Origin: Pusillimonas noertemannii
GTDB lineage: Bacteria; Pseudomonadota; Gammaproteobacteria; Burkholderiales; Burkholderiaceae_B
Direction: 5' to 3'
Assembly: GCF_003096595.1 (NCBI RefSeq)
Contig: NZ_QEKO01000003.1
Location: 372,001-436,000, forward strand
Length of the DNA: 64,000 nt
How positions within the stretch are numbered: position 1 is the stretch's first letter; every line of letters begins with the position of its first letter. Below are positions 44,001-52,817 of the stretch, one piece after another. Made by a program: the position numbers and the translations under genes. Under the pieces are notes generated by a model. The model was not told where the DNA came from. It did not search any database and saw only the letters and a program-made list of their open reading frames with translations.

Positions 44001-44946
44001 AGTCGGTGTTCGTCGTTCCCAGGCTGGAAACCTGGCTGCCGGCGCCCTTGATTTCGACATGGCCGACCCCTGTGGCGTTCCATCCTATCCTGAGCGCCCC
44101 TTGCTCAATCGTCACGACGGCGCCGTCGGCCACCTCCAGCGTACCCATGCCGGACTGGCCCACTGTTACATGGTTGCTTGTCACCTGCCAGGATGTCCCT
44201 TCGCCTTCCACCGTGGCTTGGCCGATGGCCCTTCCACTGAGGCCGATGGAAGTCGAGCCAGTCGTTGCAGCGGCGCCGTCGGACAGCAGGAAAGTGCCTT
44301 CGCCCGAACTGCCTATGTTTAGCCCATGGCTGCTGAAGGAACTGCTGTGGCCAGTGACATTGAGTGTGCCATGGCTGTTGTCGCTGATGTCGTCGCCGAA
44401 TGTGCCTAGCGTCACGTTCGCATTGGCAATCGCAGAACCGCCGTTGACGATATTGAGCGTCCCGGCACCGTAATGTCCTACCGTCAGATGCGACGCGATT
44501 AGCTCTGCAGTGTTTCCGTCTACCGTCACCACCCCGGTTTCTTGCGTGATATTGGGTACGCTGCTGTTATTCGTGCCGTTACCAATGGTGAGGCTGTCTG
44601 TTGTCAATTTCCCGCCATCCTGGACTCTCAGGGACGAGCCGCCCACACTGCCGACGAATATGCCGTTGGCCTCTGCGCCTGGCATAGAGATGATGGGTTG
44701 AGTTGAGGGGGAGGGGGTGTTGATCAATACATATGTAGGTGAGCCCAAGGTAGGCAGAATACCGTCGGACCAGTTGGACGTGTCGTCCCAGGCACTGCTG
44801 GTGGTCCCCTCCCATATAGCCGTCGTAATGGGCACAGCCCAAGAGGTCGAGTGCAGGGCCATGGCCAGTAATGAGTATTGCAACCCTTTTTTTGAGTATT
44901 GGATGCTTCGCGTTTTGCTTCGGATGATTCGTTTGCCTTTTTTCAT
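41032..44946 (-). CDS. Autotransporter (type Va secretion) outer-membrane beta-barrel protein
   Basis: This is a 1304-residue protein. An extended, basic signal region (residues 1-37, ending HSTSWA) is followed by a long glycine/threonine-rich passenger of beta-helix type with repeated VGxxGxGTLxVxxGA units. It also has two copies of an about 89-residue module (about 403-491 and 549-638). A linker near 950-1020 leads to the C-terminal 12-strand autotransporter barrel (about 1035-1304), ending in phenylalanine (RTLF). Passenger repeats like GSGGIVKRGNGVLKLSGDY match autotransporter-associated repeats. No protease triad or RGD was noticed; adhesion or aggregation is the likely role. Confidence 0.92.
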   Translation of the reverse strand: MKKGKRIIRSKTRSIQYSKKGLQYSLLAMALHSTSWAVPITTAIWEGTTSSAWDDTSNWSDGILPTLGSPTYVLINTPSPSTQPIISMPGAEANGIFVGSVGGSSLRVQDGGKLTTDSLTIGNGTNNSSVPNITQETGVVTVDGNTAELIASHLTVGHYGAGTLNIVNGGSAIANANVTLGTFGDDISDNSHGTLNVTGHSSSFSSHGLNIGSSGEGTFLLSDGAAATTGSTSIGLSGRAIGQATVEGEGTSWQVTSNHVTVGQSGMGTLEVADGAVVTIEQGALRIGWNATGVGHVEIKGAGSQVSSLGTTNTDYMAIGYSGEGTLALSEGGSADASTTILGVNNTGIGTLTLDGAGTVARSNNYTMVGYYGTGTATVSNGATLRDEAAGGVRIAYAAGSTGTLNIGAAADQAATGAGNIITTRGIVFGDGTGKLVLNHTATDYTLAPGISGHGTVDVLAGTTVLAGDSSGFTGTVNLHGGALGLTGKLGAADLNVDNALLSVTAGGQLETNGMRIGHQGQGAVIVREGSALSVANQLKIAADAGSQGTLVIGAQAGEAAAAAGSVQAGNGVAMGAGDARLVFNHSNSDYVFAPGISGTGSIEFLAGNTTLQGDSSGFSGNTAIQAGTVLLTGALGGTVQIEADGLLQVGNDASNGSLTGNAVNNGTLVFDQVGDYDYTGALSGSGGIVKRGNGVLKLSGDYHYQGSTVVQGGAISLAAQLDPRTDLLIEGGVFDLSGKTQTVAGLSGGGGELALGETGNLTVNQNNDSSFGGSLSGAGTFNKNGPATLNLTGVSTFSGQVNVHGGRLTLNGRLPGAVFVQNSATLGGSGMAGSIIARQGGTVAPGNSIGTLRVNHDVQFDAGSVYAIEVDAAGNSDKILATGRALLNGGTVQVLAEAGDYKPYTSYLILDAGGGVSGRFENATSNFAFLSPSLAYAPNTVTLALTRNDVAFSQMAETPNQRATAEAINSAFAVGSPVYQALVTSTAEGARQAFDALSGEVHASTLSAAAQQSETLRRTALDRLDVHAEGTQLWVQANGALADLRGNDNSAKVSVRDAGGLSLGVDTDLGPLRVGVAASYATSDVSVRERNSNADIKALSASIYAGARVGALALRAGAGYSDLDFKTSRNVAVSSLSDHLSAKYGGKATTLFGEVGYPLHLAAGQVVEPFVGVNALWLKNDAFDESGGSLALRGERRSRNYAWSTLGVKGSFVLGQAKPVVVSAKLGWQHALSKRDVESTLAFAQGGAAYAIQGAPLAKDAALLDLNLDWRLSPATQFGIGYSGSLANQGSSHTARAVLRTLF

Positions 44947-45235
44947 GCGTGCCCCTTAGTGTCAGCATAATCTTCGTGTTGGCGTAATTTTTGGTGCCGA
45001 TTGCATAGCGGACCCGTGGAATCGGCGAAAAATTTTACAGTTCGAAGTTACATAAAGATATAAAAATGTTAGAAAATGATGGAAATTCCTTATCCAGTTT
45101 TGGCCAGTGGGTGCACCTTTTGGTGCGCGCTTAGCATGGCTTGGCCAGGCGGCCATTGGGAAACGATGACGGCCAAGGCTTAAGCGATAATTGAGCAATG
45201 GCGGCAGGTCGCCGCGGCAAGGAAAGGACGCCATC
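44947..45235. other. Divergent intergenic region upstream of the autotransporter and metallopeptidase genes
   Basis: No gene is seen in these 289 bases. The part near 45030-45090 is strongly AT-rich and probably holds the autotransporter promoter (TAAAAT on the minus strand near 45035). A small GCACC-TTTT-GGTGC hairpin lies at 45113-45126. AAGGAAAGG before 45236 is the ribosome site of the metallopeptidase. Confidence 0.4.
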
Positions 45236-46087
45236 ATGCGATTAGGTAATTCACGCCAAAGCAGCAATGTGGAAGATCGCCGTGGCCAGCGCATGCGCTT
45301 GGGCGGGCGCGGCGGCAAGATCGGCCTGGGCACCATCGTGCTTGCGCTGGTGGCCATGTACTTCGGCATAGACCCCAGCGTGGTCCTGCAAAACGCCACA
45401 GAGCCGGTTGAAACGCAAACCACCGTGTCCGTGCCGGCTGACACCCCCGAGATCCAGTTCGTTTCCAGAGTGCTGGCCGATACCGAAGACGTCTGGGGCG
45501 CGGTGTTCAGGCAGCAGGGGGCGGGAGCCTATCAGGAACCCAAGCTGGTCCTGTTCACCGGCGCTACTCCGACAGCCTGCGGTACGGGGCAGTCGGCCAT
45601 GGGCCCTTTTTATTGTCCGGGCGACAGCAAGGTGTACCTGGACCTGAGCTTCTTCCAGGAAATGGCGCAACAGCTGGATTCACCCGGCGACTTTGCCCAG
45701 GCTTATGTCATTGCGCATGAGGTCGCCCATCATGTGCAGCATTTGCTGGGTGTTACCGACCAGGTCGACGAGGCCCGGCGCGGTGCCGGCGCCGCGGCCG
45801 CCAACCAGTTGTCGGTTCGGGTGGAGCTGCAGGCCGACTGCCTGGCCGGCGTCTGGGCGAATCACTCCAACACCCAGCGCGGCACGCTCGAGCCGGGCGA
45901 CATCGAAGAGGGCCTGAACGCGGCCAGCGCCATCGGCGACGACACGCTGCAAAAGCGTGCGCAAGGCTATGTCGTGCCCGATTCGTTCACGCACGGAACC
46001 TCGGCCCAGCGGGTGCGCTGGTTCAAGCGCGGTTTCGAAAGCGGCGATCCGGGGCAGTGCAATACGTTCAACGCTCAAGCGCTCTAA
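45236..46087 (+). CDS. YpfJ-family neutral zinc metallopeptidase
   Basis: This is a 283-residue protein with one N-terminal membrane anchor (residues 28-44) and a periplasmic domain. The zinc-binding HEVAHH (161-166) and the later ELQADCLAGVWA, which supplies the glutamate/aspartate, are intact. GPFYCPGDSKVYLDLSFF is typical of the family. The physiological substrate is unknown. The frame is open further upstream, but the ATG at 45236 has the ribosome site. Confidence 0.9.
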   Translation: MRLGNSRQSSNVEDRRGQRMRLGGRGGKIGLGTIVLALVAMYFGIDPSVVLQNATEPVETQTTVSVPADTPEIQFVSRVLADTEDVWGAVFRQQGAGAYQEPKLVLFTGATPTACGTGQSAMGPFYCPGDSKVYLDLSFFQEMAQQLDSPGDFAQAYVIAHEVAHHVQHLLGVTDQVDEARRGAGAAAANQLSVRVELQADCLAGVWANHSNTQRGTLEPGDIEEGLNAASAIGDDTLQKRAQGYVVPDSFTHGTSAQRVRWFKRGFESGDPGQCNTFNAQAL

Positions 46088-46205
46088 GGCTGAAGTCTTG
46101 TCTCGAGGGTGCCTGGAAGCGTGCAAGTTCATCAAGCTTGCTTGAATCGGCCAAGTTCCGCGTTGCAAAGCTCGCTCGGCTCGATTCCAGCGGGGCGCGA
46201 ATGCA

Positions 46206-46928
46206 CTATGTGGTGGGTAAATTCAGTGCGGACGCCTTGGCGCGTCGCACCCATAGTTGCCACGGGCGGTCCAGGTGATCGTTCATCGCCTCAGTCGTGC
46301 CATCGCACTCGCCATCAGACAGGAATATGGGTTCCCCCAATGCGAGGGATTGAGCCTGAAGTCGGGCGTTTACTTCGGTGTATATAGCTCGATACACAGC
46401 TTGCTTGATGGATTCGCCCACCGCCACGCTTCCATGCCCCCGCATAAGGGCGACATTCTTGCTTCCTAGCGTATTGGCCAGGGCTTTGCCCAGCTTCTGG
46501 CTGGTGACAAGAAGACTTGAGCTTTCACCGATGAAATCCCGGATTTCATAGATCGGAGTTTTATTGCCCAAGAAACCGCTCATGTGGCACACAGGCCGCA
46601 GGCGGGTACCCGTCACTCCAAAGGGAATGACGGTGGGGGAATGGCTATGTACCACGCAATGTACATCGGGCCTTGCTTTATAGATCTCGCTGTGTATGAA
46701 GCGTTCAACATAAGTTCGCCGGTTCCGCTCGTCGTGCACAAGGCCGTCGAGGTCGACCTCAAGAATATCGTCTTCGGAGACCGTAGCCGGGGCGATCGAG
46801 CGAGCGATATAGAAGCGCCCAGGGTTTGATGGATTTCTTACACTGACGTGTCCGAAACCATCGAGGACGCCTTCGTTGAACAAAATGTGATTGGCCAGGA
46901 CGAGGTCCGTTAGTACTTCAGTCTGCAT
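46206..46928 (-). CDS. Class II aldolase/adducin-family protein (possible hydroxy-aromatic decarboxylase)
   Basis: This is a 240-residue zinc enzyme of the class II aldolase fold. The metal histidines are H94 and H96 (VVHSHSP) and H165 (MRGHGSV), preceded by the family helix YVERFIHSEIYKARPDV. Members include fuculose-phosphate aldolase, ribulose-phosphate epimerase and the 3,4-dihydroxyphthalate decarboxylase of some phthalate pathways. It is the last gene of the eight-gene minus-strand operon. In that context a decarboxylase or aldolase acting on a ring-derived acid is likely, but the substrate is unproven. Confidence 0.82.
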   Translation of the reverse strand: MQTEVLTDLVLANHILFNEGVLDGFGHVSVRNPSNPGRFYIARSIAPATVSEDDILEVDLDGLVHDERNRRTYVERFIHSEIYKARPDVHCVVHSHSPTVIPFGVTGTRLRPVCHMSGFLGNKTPIYEIRDFIGESSSLLVTSQKLGKALANTLGSKNVALMRGHGSVAVGESIKQAVYRAIYTEVNARLQAQSLALGEPIFLSDGECDGTTEAMNDHLDRPWQLWVRRAKASALNLPTT

Positions 46929-46963
46929 GCTTTACCCCTTGGGTCAGGATGTTAAGGCGGAGG

Positions 46964-47893
46964 TCATTTCAATGGACGCTCGGCGACACCCGCTCGTCGC
47001 TGAGCCTCGGCCAAATATGAAGCCTCGACATATTTCTCTGGTTGGGAGTCTTTGGAAACCTGGACATTTCGATCTCTTCGCATCATTTCCAGAGCGGTTT
47101 CGATAGATTGGCGCTCAAGCCTCAAGTCGGAAGGCAGTGCTTCGCCGGAAACATGGTCCTGCCATGCACGCTCGAGATATCGACGATCGATCTTCATGTG
47201 TTTTTCGGCAATGGCAATTGACGCGTCGCGATTCTCAAACAGCCATTGGGATGCCTGGATGGAGCCTTGCAGAAATCGTATGAGCGTTTCGCTATTGGCT
47301 TGCGCCCATGACGAACGCACGTTTACGGAATTGAACTGAAAGTAGGGAATCCACTGGGACACCGGTCCGAGGTTGTTGAAACCAGCGTCTTCCGCCATAT
47401 AGTTGTGCGGATCGGTTTGCATTGCGGCGTCGATTTTCCGTTCGAGAAGACGTTCGTGTCGGGGCGGAACCACACCGGCTTCGACGATCTTGTAGTCTTC
47501 AGGGTAGCGAAGACCTTCTCGTTCGAGAATGTCGATGAATAAAGAAGAGGTTCCTCCGCTCAGAGCAGACACACCCATTGTTTTGCCGCGTAAATCCTTC
47601 AGCGTTTTTATTTCGGGCTGAGTAATCAGAGAATGAGTGAGGCGGTTGACGTTTCCCCCCACCATCCGTAATTCTCCGCCTGCTTCGACGTCATGAATGA
47701 CGTGCTCAGGTGAGCCAATTCCGATGTCGACCTGTGCCGCCTTGAGCGCCTTGGTAAGGGGGTCTATTCCGCCAGAAATGGTGAACTGGACGTCGAGTCC
47801 CAATTCCCGATACCACCCGTTTTCGTGTGCCGCCCAATAAGGCACATAAAAGAAAGCGGGAACAACAATGCCTACATGCAAAGCTGTATTCAT
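46964..47893 (-). CDS. NMT1/SsuA-like periplasmic-binding-fold protein without a signal peptide
   Basis: This is a 309-residue protein of the NMT1/THI5-like fold. It starts MNTALHVGIVVPAFFYVPYWAAHENGWYRELGLDVQF and has the family word DLRGKTMGVSALSGGTSSL. There is no signal peptide, and none fits: only 24 bases separate it from the upstream gene, and AGAGGA precedes the ATG. It may be a cytoplasmic enzyme of this fold, as 4,5-dihydroxyphthalate decarboxylase is. Otherwise it is a binding protein that has lost export. It lies between the maleate-isomerase-like and aldolase-like genes. Confidence 0.78.
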   Translation of the reverse strand: MNTALHVGIVVPAFFYVPYWAAHENGWYRELGLDVQFTISGGIDPLTKALKAAQVDIGIGSPEHVIHDVEAGGELRMVGGNVNRLTHSLITQPEIKTLKDLRGKTMGVSALSGGTSSLFIDILEREGLRYPEDYKIVEAGVVPPRHERLLERKIDAAMQTDPHNYMAEDAGFNNLGPVSQWIPYFQFNSVNVRSSWAQANSETLIRFLQGSIQASQWLFENRDASIAIAEKHMKIDRRYLERAWQDHVSGEALPSDLRLERQSIETALEMMRRDRNVQVSKDSQPEKYVEASYLAEAQRRAGVAERPLK

Positions 47894-47917
47894 GCTTTTG
47901 ATCCTCTGGAAAGAAAA

Positions 47918-48649
47918 TTAGAGTACGAGTAAACGGCCGAAACCGAATATAGGGTCGGAGATTCCGATAGTCCGTAAGCAGTGCCACATGGCAGCGGTAT
48001 TGCTGGTAATGACGGGGCGCCCCAGCGCGCCTTCCAGCGTGTGAATGGCTTCTGCGGTTCGGACTGCCGTGCAACTCATCAAATACGCATCGGCATCGGC
48101 GGATTGATTGTCGAGTGCAAGTGAGATCCACTGATCGGGTGTAATTGCCATCATTTCTGTTACCGTCGCGCACGGTATGCAGGCACTTCGAACGATTTCG
48201 AAGCCCGTTGAGCTGAGAAAGCTTTCTTCCTTGGCATTGATATGCTCTGGATACGGCGACAGCATGACGATTTTTCGCGCGGTCAGCGCCCGCAAAGCCG
48301 CGACAATTGCCTGTGAAGTGGCTAATGCAAGTACGTCGCTTGTATCCGAAATGCGCTGGATAATCGAGGCCTCCAGGTCCTTGCTGTAGGTTGAGACGGC
48401 CGTGCAGTGAAACAAGACCATCGTCGGATCCACATCTGCAAGCAAGGTCGTCGCCGATTCGACGTCACGTGCCATTTCCAGCAATTCTTTTTCCGAAGTG
48501 CCGGTCAGTCCGAGACGCGTTACATGGATAGAGACGCCAGATGGCAGCATTGCGGCAAACTGGGCCTCGGCTGCGCGATTTCCAGAAGGAAGTATCACGC
48601 CGATCCGGGCACGGGTTCCGTAATTAATGGCGGCGTTATATGTGCTCAT
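47918..48649 (-). CDS. Asp/Glu racemase superfamily enzyme, maleate cis-trans isomerase-like
   Basis: This is a 243-residue cytoplasmic enzyme. Two catalytic-type cysteines are visible, C82 in LFHCTAVST and C193 in LMSCTAVRT, as in maleate isomerase and hydantoin/aspartate racemases. Arylmalonate decarboxylases keep only one. RIGVILPSGNRAAEAQF is a typical maleate-isomerase start. The ATG at 48649 is preferred to a TTG one codon earlier. The operon context suggests isomerisation of a ring-cleavage dicarboxylate. Confidence 0.82.
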   Translation of the reverse strand: MSTYNAAINYGTRARIGVILPSGNRAAEAQFAAMLPSGVSIHVTRLGLTGTSEKELLEMARDVESATTLLADVDPTMVLFHCTAVSTYSKDLEASIIQRISDTSDVLALATSQAIVAALRALTARKIVMLSPYPEHINAKEESFLSSTGFEIVRSACIPCATVTEMMAITPDQWISLALDNQSADADAYLMSCTAVRTAEAIHTLEGALGRPVITSNTAAMWHCLRTIGISDPIFGFGRLLVL

Positions 48650-48742
48650 CAAAGGTTGTTCCTACCGGGGTTGATGACAGCGGGGCCACGCGGCGGCGAG
48701 AAGTACCCGCCGGCCGCGGTTTGCGCGCCAGGCGCAAAGGCT

Positions 48743-49852
48743 TCAGTCTTGTATCTTGGAATAAATTTCGCGGTTGAGCAGGGCGGCGAAGGCGTCGGGG
48801 TTGCCTTCAGCCTCGGCAGCCAGTTTGTTCCATTTCTCCAATGTCGCTATGTGATCCCTAACGATGCGCTCGGCATCGGCCGAGCCTCCTTGAGAAATGA
48901 TGTCTTGGGCAACTGCCTTCGGCTCTTTTTGACGAAAGGCGGACATGATTTCTTCAAACCTGGCATCTGGCTTCCAGAAGTTGATACCTTTCTGAACGGC
49001 GGCTTCACGCGCTTTATCTTCGTCCGCCGCATAAGCACTGTTCAGCTTGGCGAGATGCTTCGGAATCAGCTGCATCAATGTTTTTCGGTCTTCGGGACTG
49101 AGTTTTGCAAGGGAGGCTTTGTTGAATACGAACTGCCCGATGGCGTGATAGCTGCCAAACGGTTCGTCAATGACACCTTTAACCATATTGATCAGACCCA
49201 GGGTGTTCAGCCATGACAGCGTGCCCACCGCGCAATCGATTACCCCTTGCTGCATGGCGGCGGGAATCTCGCTTGCTGGCAATGAAACTGCGGTGGCCCC
49301 TAGCTCGCTGATCATGCGCATCGCGAAGCCTCCGGTCACCCGAACTTTTTTGCCCTGTAGATCGTCCACGCTCGAGATGGGTTGGCGGCACATCATATGC
49401 CAGGGCGAGGCGCCAATACCACCTAGCCAGACGGCTTTGTAATTGGCCAGGTCTTCTTTGCATTCGGCGCAGTTGAACATGATTGTTTCATTCGTCGCGC
49501 CGGTTGCTGCCCAAAAATTCGATGCAAAGGGCAAGAGCTCGGGCAGCATGGCCACATGCGGTATTTCGCTGGCATTGAGAGTCGGAATAATGAAGCCCGC
49601 GTCTACCACACCATCGCGAATGCCGGAAAGGGTGGCTTGTCCGCCCAGCATTTGCCCTCCAACAAATACCTGGCCTTTGACGCGACCGTCGGTCGCGGTT
49701 TTCAGTTCGGCGAAAAACTCTTGAATGCCCTTTGATTCAAGTGCCAGAGGAGGCATGAAGGTGTTGTAGCGAAGTGTTTGCGCCGTGCCTACCATGGGCA
49801 GGCATATGGCGGCCGCAGTTGCGGCGATCTTTACTATTTTCTTGAGTTTCAT
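48743..49852 (-). CDS. dctP: TRAP transporter substrate-binding protein (DctP family)
   Basis: This is a 369-residue periplasmic protein with a signal peptide (KIAATAAAICLPMVGTA, cleavage after about residue 24). The DctP fold is recognisable from LQGKKVRVTGGFAMRMISELGATAVSLPASEIPAAMQQGVIDCAVG near the middle, including the conserved arginine that binds carboxylates. AGGAG lies eight bases before the ATG. It follows DctM in the same operon and should bind an organic acid, plausibly the aromatic or ring-cleaved acid that the island degrades. Confidence 0.9.
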   Translation of the reverse strand: MKLKKIVKIAATAAAICLPMVGTAQTLRYNTFMPPLALESKGIQEFFAELKTATDGRVKGQVFVGGQMLGGQATLSGIRDGVVDAGFIIPTLNASEIPHVAMLPELLPFASNFWAATGATNETIMFNCAECKEDLANYKAVWLGGIGASPWHMMCRQPISSVDDLQGKKVRVTGGFAMRMISELGATAVSLPASEIPAAMQQGVIDCAVGTLSWLNTLGLINMVKGVIDEPFGSYHAIGQFVFNKASLAKLSPEDRKTLMQLIPKHLAKLNSAYAADEDKAREAAVQKGINFWKPDARFEEIMSAFRQKEPKAVAQDIISQGGSADAERIVRDHIATLEKWNKLAAEAEGNPDAFAALLNREIYSKIQD

Positions 49853-49875
49853 TGAGATGTCTCCTGTGCGTATTT

Positions 49876-51186
49876 TTAGTGAATTCCTAGCAGTCGGGGC
49901 AGGAATAGGGTTATATCGGGGAAAACGGCCATGATGGCGATAATGCCTAGATCCGCGACCATGAACCAGGCGACTCCGCGGAAAATGGTACCCAGAGGTA
50001 CGTCAGGAACCAGCGACTTCACGGCGAAGACGTTTAGTCCTACAGGCGGTGTCATCAATCCAATTTCAATAAGCTTCACAATCAGGATTCCCATGAGAAC
50101 CATGTCCAGCTGCGCGTTATTGAAGATGGGTATGAATATGGGAAGGGTCAGAAACAATACACCCAGGGGGTCCAGAAACATGCCCAGGACAAGATAGATG
50201 ATGGCTACGAAAAGAATGACGGCATAAGGGGATACTCCGGCGTCCTTCATGACTTCGGTCAGAAACTCGGGCAACCCGCTGAAGCTCATGAATCGGGTCA
50301 GCAGCACGGCGCCAATTACTATGAAGAAGATGGAAGCGGTACTCGTCAACGTATCCCACAGAGCGTTTTTCAGTTTTCTCCATGTCATCTGCTTGCGTAC
50401 GAGGGCCAAAAGAAACGTCAGTGCCGCGCCGAACGCCCCTGCTTGCGTCGGCGTTACGATGCCGATGTACAGGGCTCCCACAACCCCGAGCACCAAGACC
50501 GGAAGAGGCCAAATGCTGGCCAGAGCCTTCATCCGTTCGGACCACGATGCGTCTGCTTCGACTCGCGGGGCCAAATCAGGCCTGAGCCAGACCCGGATGA
50601 TGACAATTCCGGCAAAGACTAAAGCGGTGATTATTCCCGGGACGATGGCCGCAATGAAGAGGCTCAGAATCGGCACCTCGGCGAAGATACCGATGAGGAT
50701 CATGATTACGCTGGGCGGAATCAGAGACCCGAGTGTGCCGGCCGAAGCGACTACACCACAGGCCAGGCCATTGTCATAGCCATAGCGGCGCATCTCGGGC
50801 AGTGCGATTTTTCCAATTGTGACCGTGGTTGCCAAGCTGGACCCCGAGGCGGCGGCAAAACCTGCACAAGCGAAGTTGGTGGATACCGCCAAGCCACCCG
50901 GCAGCCATGAAAGCCATAGACGTGCAGCGTCGAAGAGTGTTGTAGTAAGGCCCGAATGAAAGGCGAGCGTTCCCATCAACAAGAACATCGGAATGGCGGA
51001 TAGCTCCCAACTGGCGATCGTGTCGTATGTTGAATAGCTGAGCATGCTGAAAGCAACGTCCCAGCTCACCAAGGACGCTATGCCACCGATCGCCACCACG
51101 GCGAGAGACAGTCCGATTGGGACTCTGATTGATATCAATAGCAGTGCCGCTGCTATGCCACAAAAGCCTATGCCGATTGGACTCAT
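49876..51186 (-). CDS. dctM: TRAP transporter large permease subunit (DctM family)
   Basis: This is a 436-residue, about 12-helix inner-membrane protein. Family features include the early FLLMGTLAFHSGLTTTLFDAARLWLSWLPGGLAVSTNFACAGFAAASGSS segment and LIPPSVIMILIGIFAEVPI, which contributes to the sodium and substrate sites. Its start overlaps the DctQ stop by four bases. With DctP and DctQ it forms a sodium-driven carboxylate importer. Confidence 0.92.
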   Translation of the reverse strand: MSPIGIGFCGIAAALLLISIRVPIGLSLAVVAIGGIASLVSWDVAFSMLSYSTYDTIASWELSAIPMFLLMGTLAFHSGLTTTLFDAARLWLSWLPGGLAVSTNFACAGFAAASGSSLATTVTIGKIALPEMRRYGYDNGLACGVVASAGTLGSLIPPSVIMILIGIFAEVPILSLFIAAIVPGIITALVFAGIVIIRVWLRPDLAPRVEADASWSERMKALASIWPLPVLVLGVVGALYIGIVTPTQAGAFGAALTFLLALVRKQMTWRKLKNALWDTLTSTASIFFIVIGAVLLTRFMSFSGLPEFLTEVMKDAGVSPYAVILFVAIIYLVLGMFLDPLGVLFLTLPIFIPIFNNAQLDMVLMGILIVKLIEIGLMTPPVGLNVFAVKSLVPDVPLGTIFRGVAWFMVADLGIIAIMAVFPDITLFLPRLLGIH

Positions 51187-51788
51187 ATCGATGTATCCGT
51201 AGTTGCGGGTAAGCTCCGGGATACGGAGTCGTCGGGATGGCCGTGACTATTGCCCTGAGATGCGTCCTGGTGTTCTTGGTTCCAGTTTTTTACACGCAGA
51301 ATGTCCTTCGCCAAAGACACTAATGCTTGGGCGACGATCAGCACACCTGAAAAAACGGGAATCCATCTGGACGGCCAAGTTGGAATGAAATAAGTGGACG
51401 TCTGGAACTGCTCGTTGATGGCGGTCATGCGCATGGCCTCCAAACTACTTTGCCAGGCTAATGCCGCGCCAAAAGCGCCCATCAAAACCCAAGTCAGGCA
51501 CTGGCACAATAGTTGCATGCGTTCAGAGAAACGTTCCGAGAGCAGTTCCGCGACAATGTGTTTATCCGCCGCCTGTATGAACGCCAGGGGCAGAAAGACC
51601 ACGGCCACCATGTAATAGCGTGACACGATCTCCACAGTTCCTTCGACAGGCTGCCTGGCCGCGTACGACATGATGACGTCAAGGGTTGTATGCACGACCA
51701 TCAGGCCCAATAAAAGGCTTCCGATGAGCATGATGCAATAGTTGATGTGTTCGAGTAGGGATGAGGGGGTGGGGGTTCTACAGTTCAT
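51183..51788 (-). CDS. dctQ: TRAP transporter small permease subunit (DctQ family)
   Basis: This is a 201-residue protein with four hydrophobic helices and a polar C-terminal tail of about 40 residues. The pattern VVHTTLDVIMSYAARQPVEGTVEIVSRYYMVAVVFLPLAFIQAADKHIVAELL is typical of DctQ. It overlaps dctM by ATGA. The 117 bases between it and the amidohydrolase gene upstream contain no gene. Confidence 0.87.
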   Translation of the reverse strand: MNCRTPTPSSLLEHINYCIMLIGSLLLGLMVVHTTLDVIMSYAARQPVEGTVEIVSRYYMVAVVFLPLAFIQAADKHIVAELLSERFSERMQLLCQCLTWVLMGAFGAALAWQSSLEAMRMTAINEQFQTSTYFIPTWPSRWIPVFSGVLIVAQALVSLAKDILRVKNWNQEHQDASQGNSHGHPDDSVSRSLPATTDTSI

Positions 51789-51905
51789 GGCTCTGTCCCC
51801 CTGAACGGCGCCTTTTCATGCGTGGCATGTTGTCTCCTGGTAGTTTCTATTTATTGCTTTGCACCCTTGTGGGCGACTTCTTTCTTTTTGTGGCTACACT
51901 TCGCT

Positions 51906-52817
51906 CTAAAACTGATAGAGCTCAGTGGGGTTGTCAACGAATATGCGATTGCGCGTGGATTCGTCCGGCACCCAGGTTGTCATCAGGTCAAGCAAGTCTG
52001 TCGTATTGGGCATCCGGCCTTTGAAAGACACGTGAGGCCAGTCGCTTGCCCACACCAACCTGTCGGGACGACTCGCCACCAGGGCTTGTACATACGGAAG
52101 CATGTCGAGGTAGGGCGGCGGCTCATGAGACATGCGATATCCGCACGAAAGCTTGACCCAGCACCGTCCTGTGCCGACAAGGCGTAATAGGGTCTGGAAA
52201 CCTGGCTGGGCCACGCCCCGTTCCGGCCGTATTGACCCGATGTGGTCGATTACGATATCGGTAGGCAGGCTCATCAGCACTTCTTCCATCTGTGCAAGAG
52301 GCGCCTGCCCGCCGTCGTCCATGACATGCAGTTGTACATGCCAACCCAATGGTGCGATCTTGCGAGCCAAAAGCGGCATTTCTTCTATTGGCACGGCGCC
52401 TGCGTGGCCTATGTTGTAACGAACACCTCGCACGCCGCGATGGTGGAGTTGGCGTAGGTCGGATTCCGGAATATCCGCTCTTAATGCCACGATTACGCGC
52501 GTGGGTATGCCGAGTTCGTCAGCGGCGTCCAGGTGCCTGGAGTTATCTGTGCCATAGCCGCTGGGCTGGACCAGTACGGCGCGCTCCACACCCAGCGTAT
52601 CCGCAAGCCGGCGCAAGGTAGCGGGCAGTGCTTCCGGAACATCGAACGAGCGGGTATTGGCAACCTGGTACTTTGATTCAGGCCCATATACATGAACATG
52701 GCAGTCTGTCGTGCCCGGAGGGCAGTGCAGCAGAGGCATGCGCGGATCCGGATCGGGCGGCTGGCATAACGGCAACGCATCCGCCCGGAAATCTTGGCCC
52801 GAAGCCTGATTGCTCAT
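51906..52817 (-). CDS. Amidohydrolase-superfamily lactonase, LigI-like
   Basis: This is a 303-residue TIM-barrel metal hydrolase. The first metal motif is TDCHVHVYGP (H40, H42), later VIDHIGS, and the active-site aspartate is in VWASDWPH. The protein follows the order of 2-pyrone-4,6-dicarboxylate lactonase LigI (VQPSGYGTDN, RGVRGVRYNI, GWHVQLHV). It is probably a lactonase or decarboxylase on a ring-derived acid. The ATG at 52817 overlaps the cupin stop (ATGA). No protocatechuate 4,5-dioxygenase is encoded nearby, so the substrate need not be the LigI one. Confidence 0.82.
   Translation of the reverse strand: MSNQASGQDFRADALPLCQPPDPDPRMPLLHCPPGTTDCHVHVYGPESKYQVANTRSFDVPEALPATLRRLADTLGVERAVLVQPSGYGTDNSRHLDAADELGIPTRVIVALRADIPESDLRQLHHRGVRGVRYNIGHAGAVPIEEMPLLARKIAPLGWHVQLHVMDDGGQAPLAQMEEVLMSLPTDIVIDHIGSIRPERGVAQPGFQTLLRLVGTGRCWVKLSCGYRMSHEPPPYLDMLPYVQALVASRPDRLVWASDWPHVSFKGRMPNTTDLLDLMTTWVPDESTRNRIFVDNPTELYQF

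Noticed and set aside
46088-46205. Palindrome TCAAGC-TT-GCTTGA at 46132-46145 as an operator
   Set aside because: It lies between the ends of two convergent genes, with no promoter to regulate.
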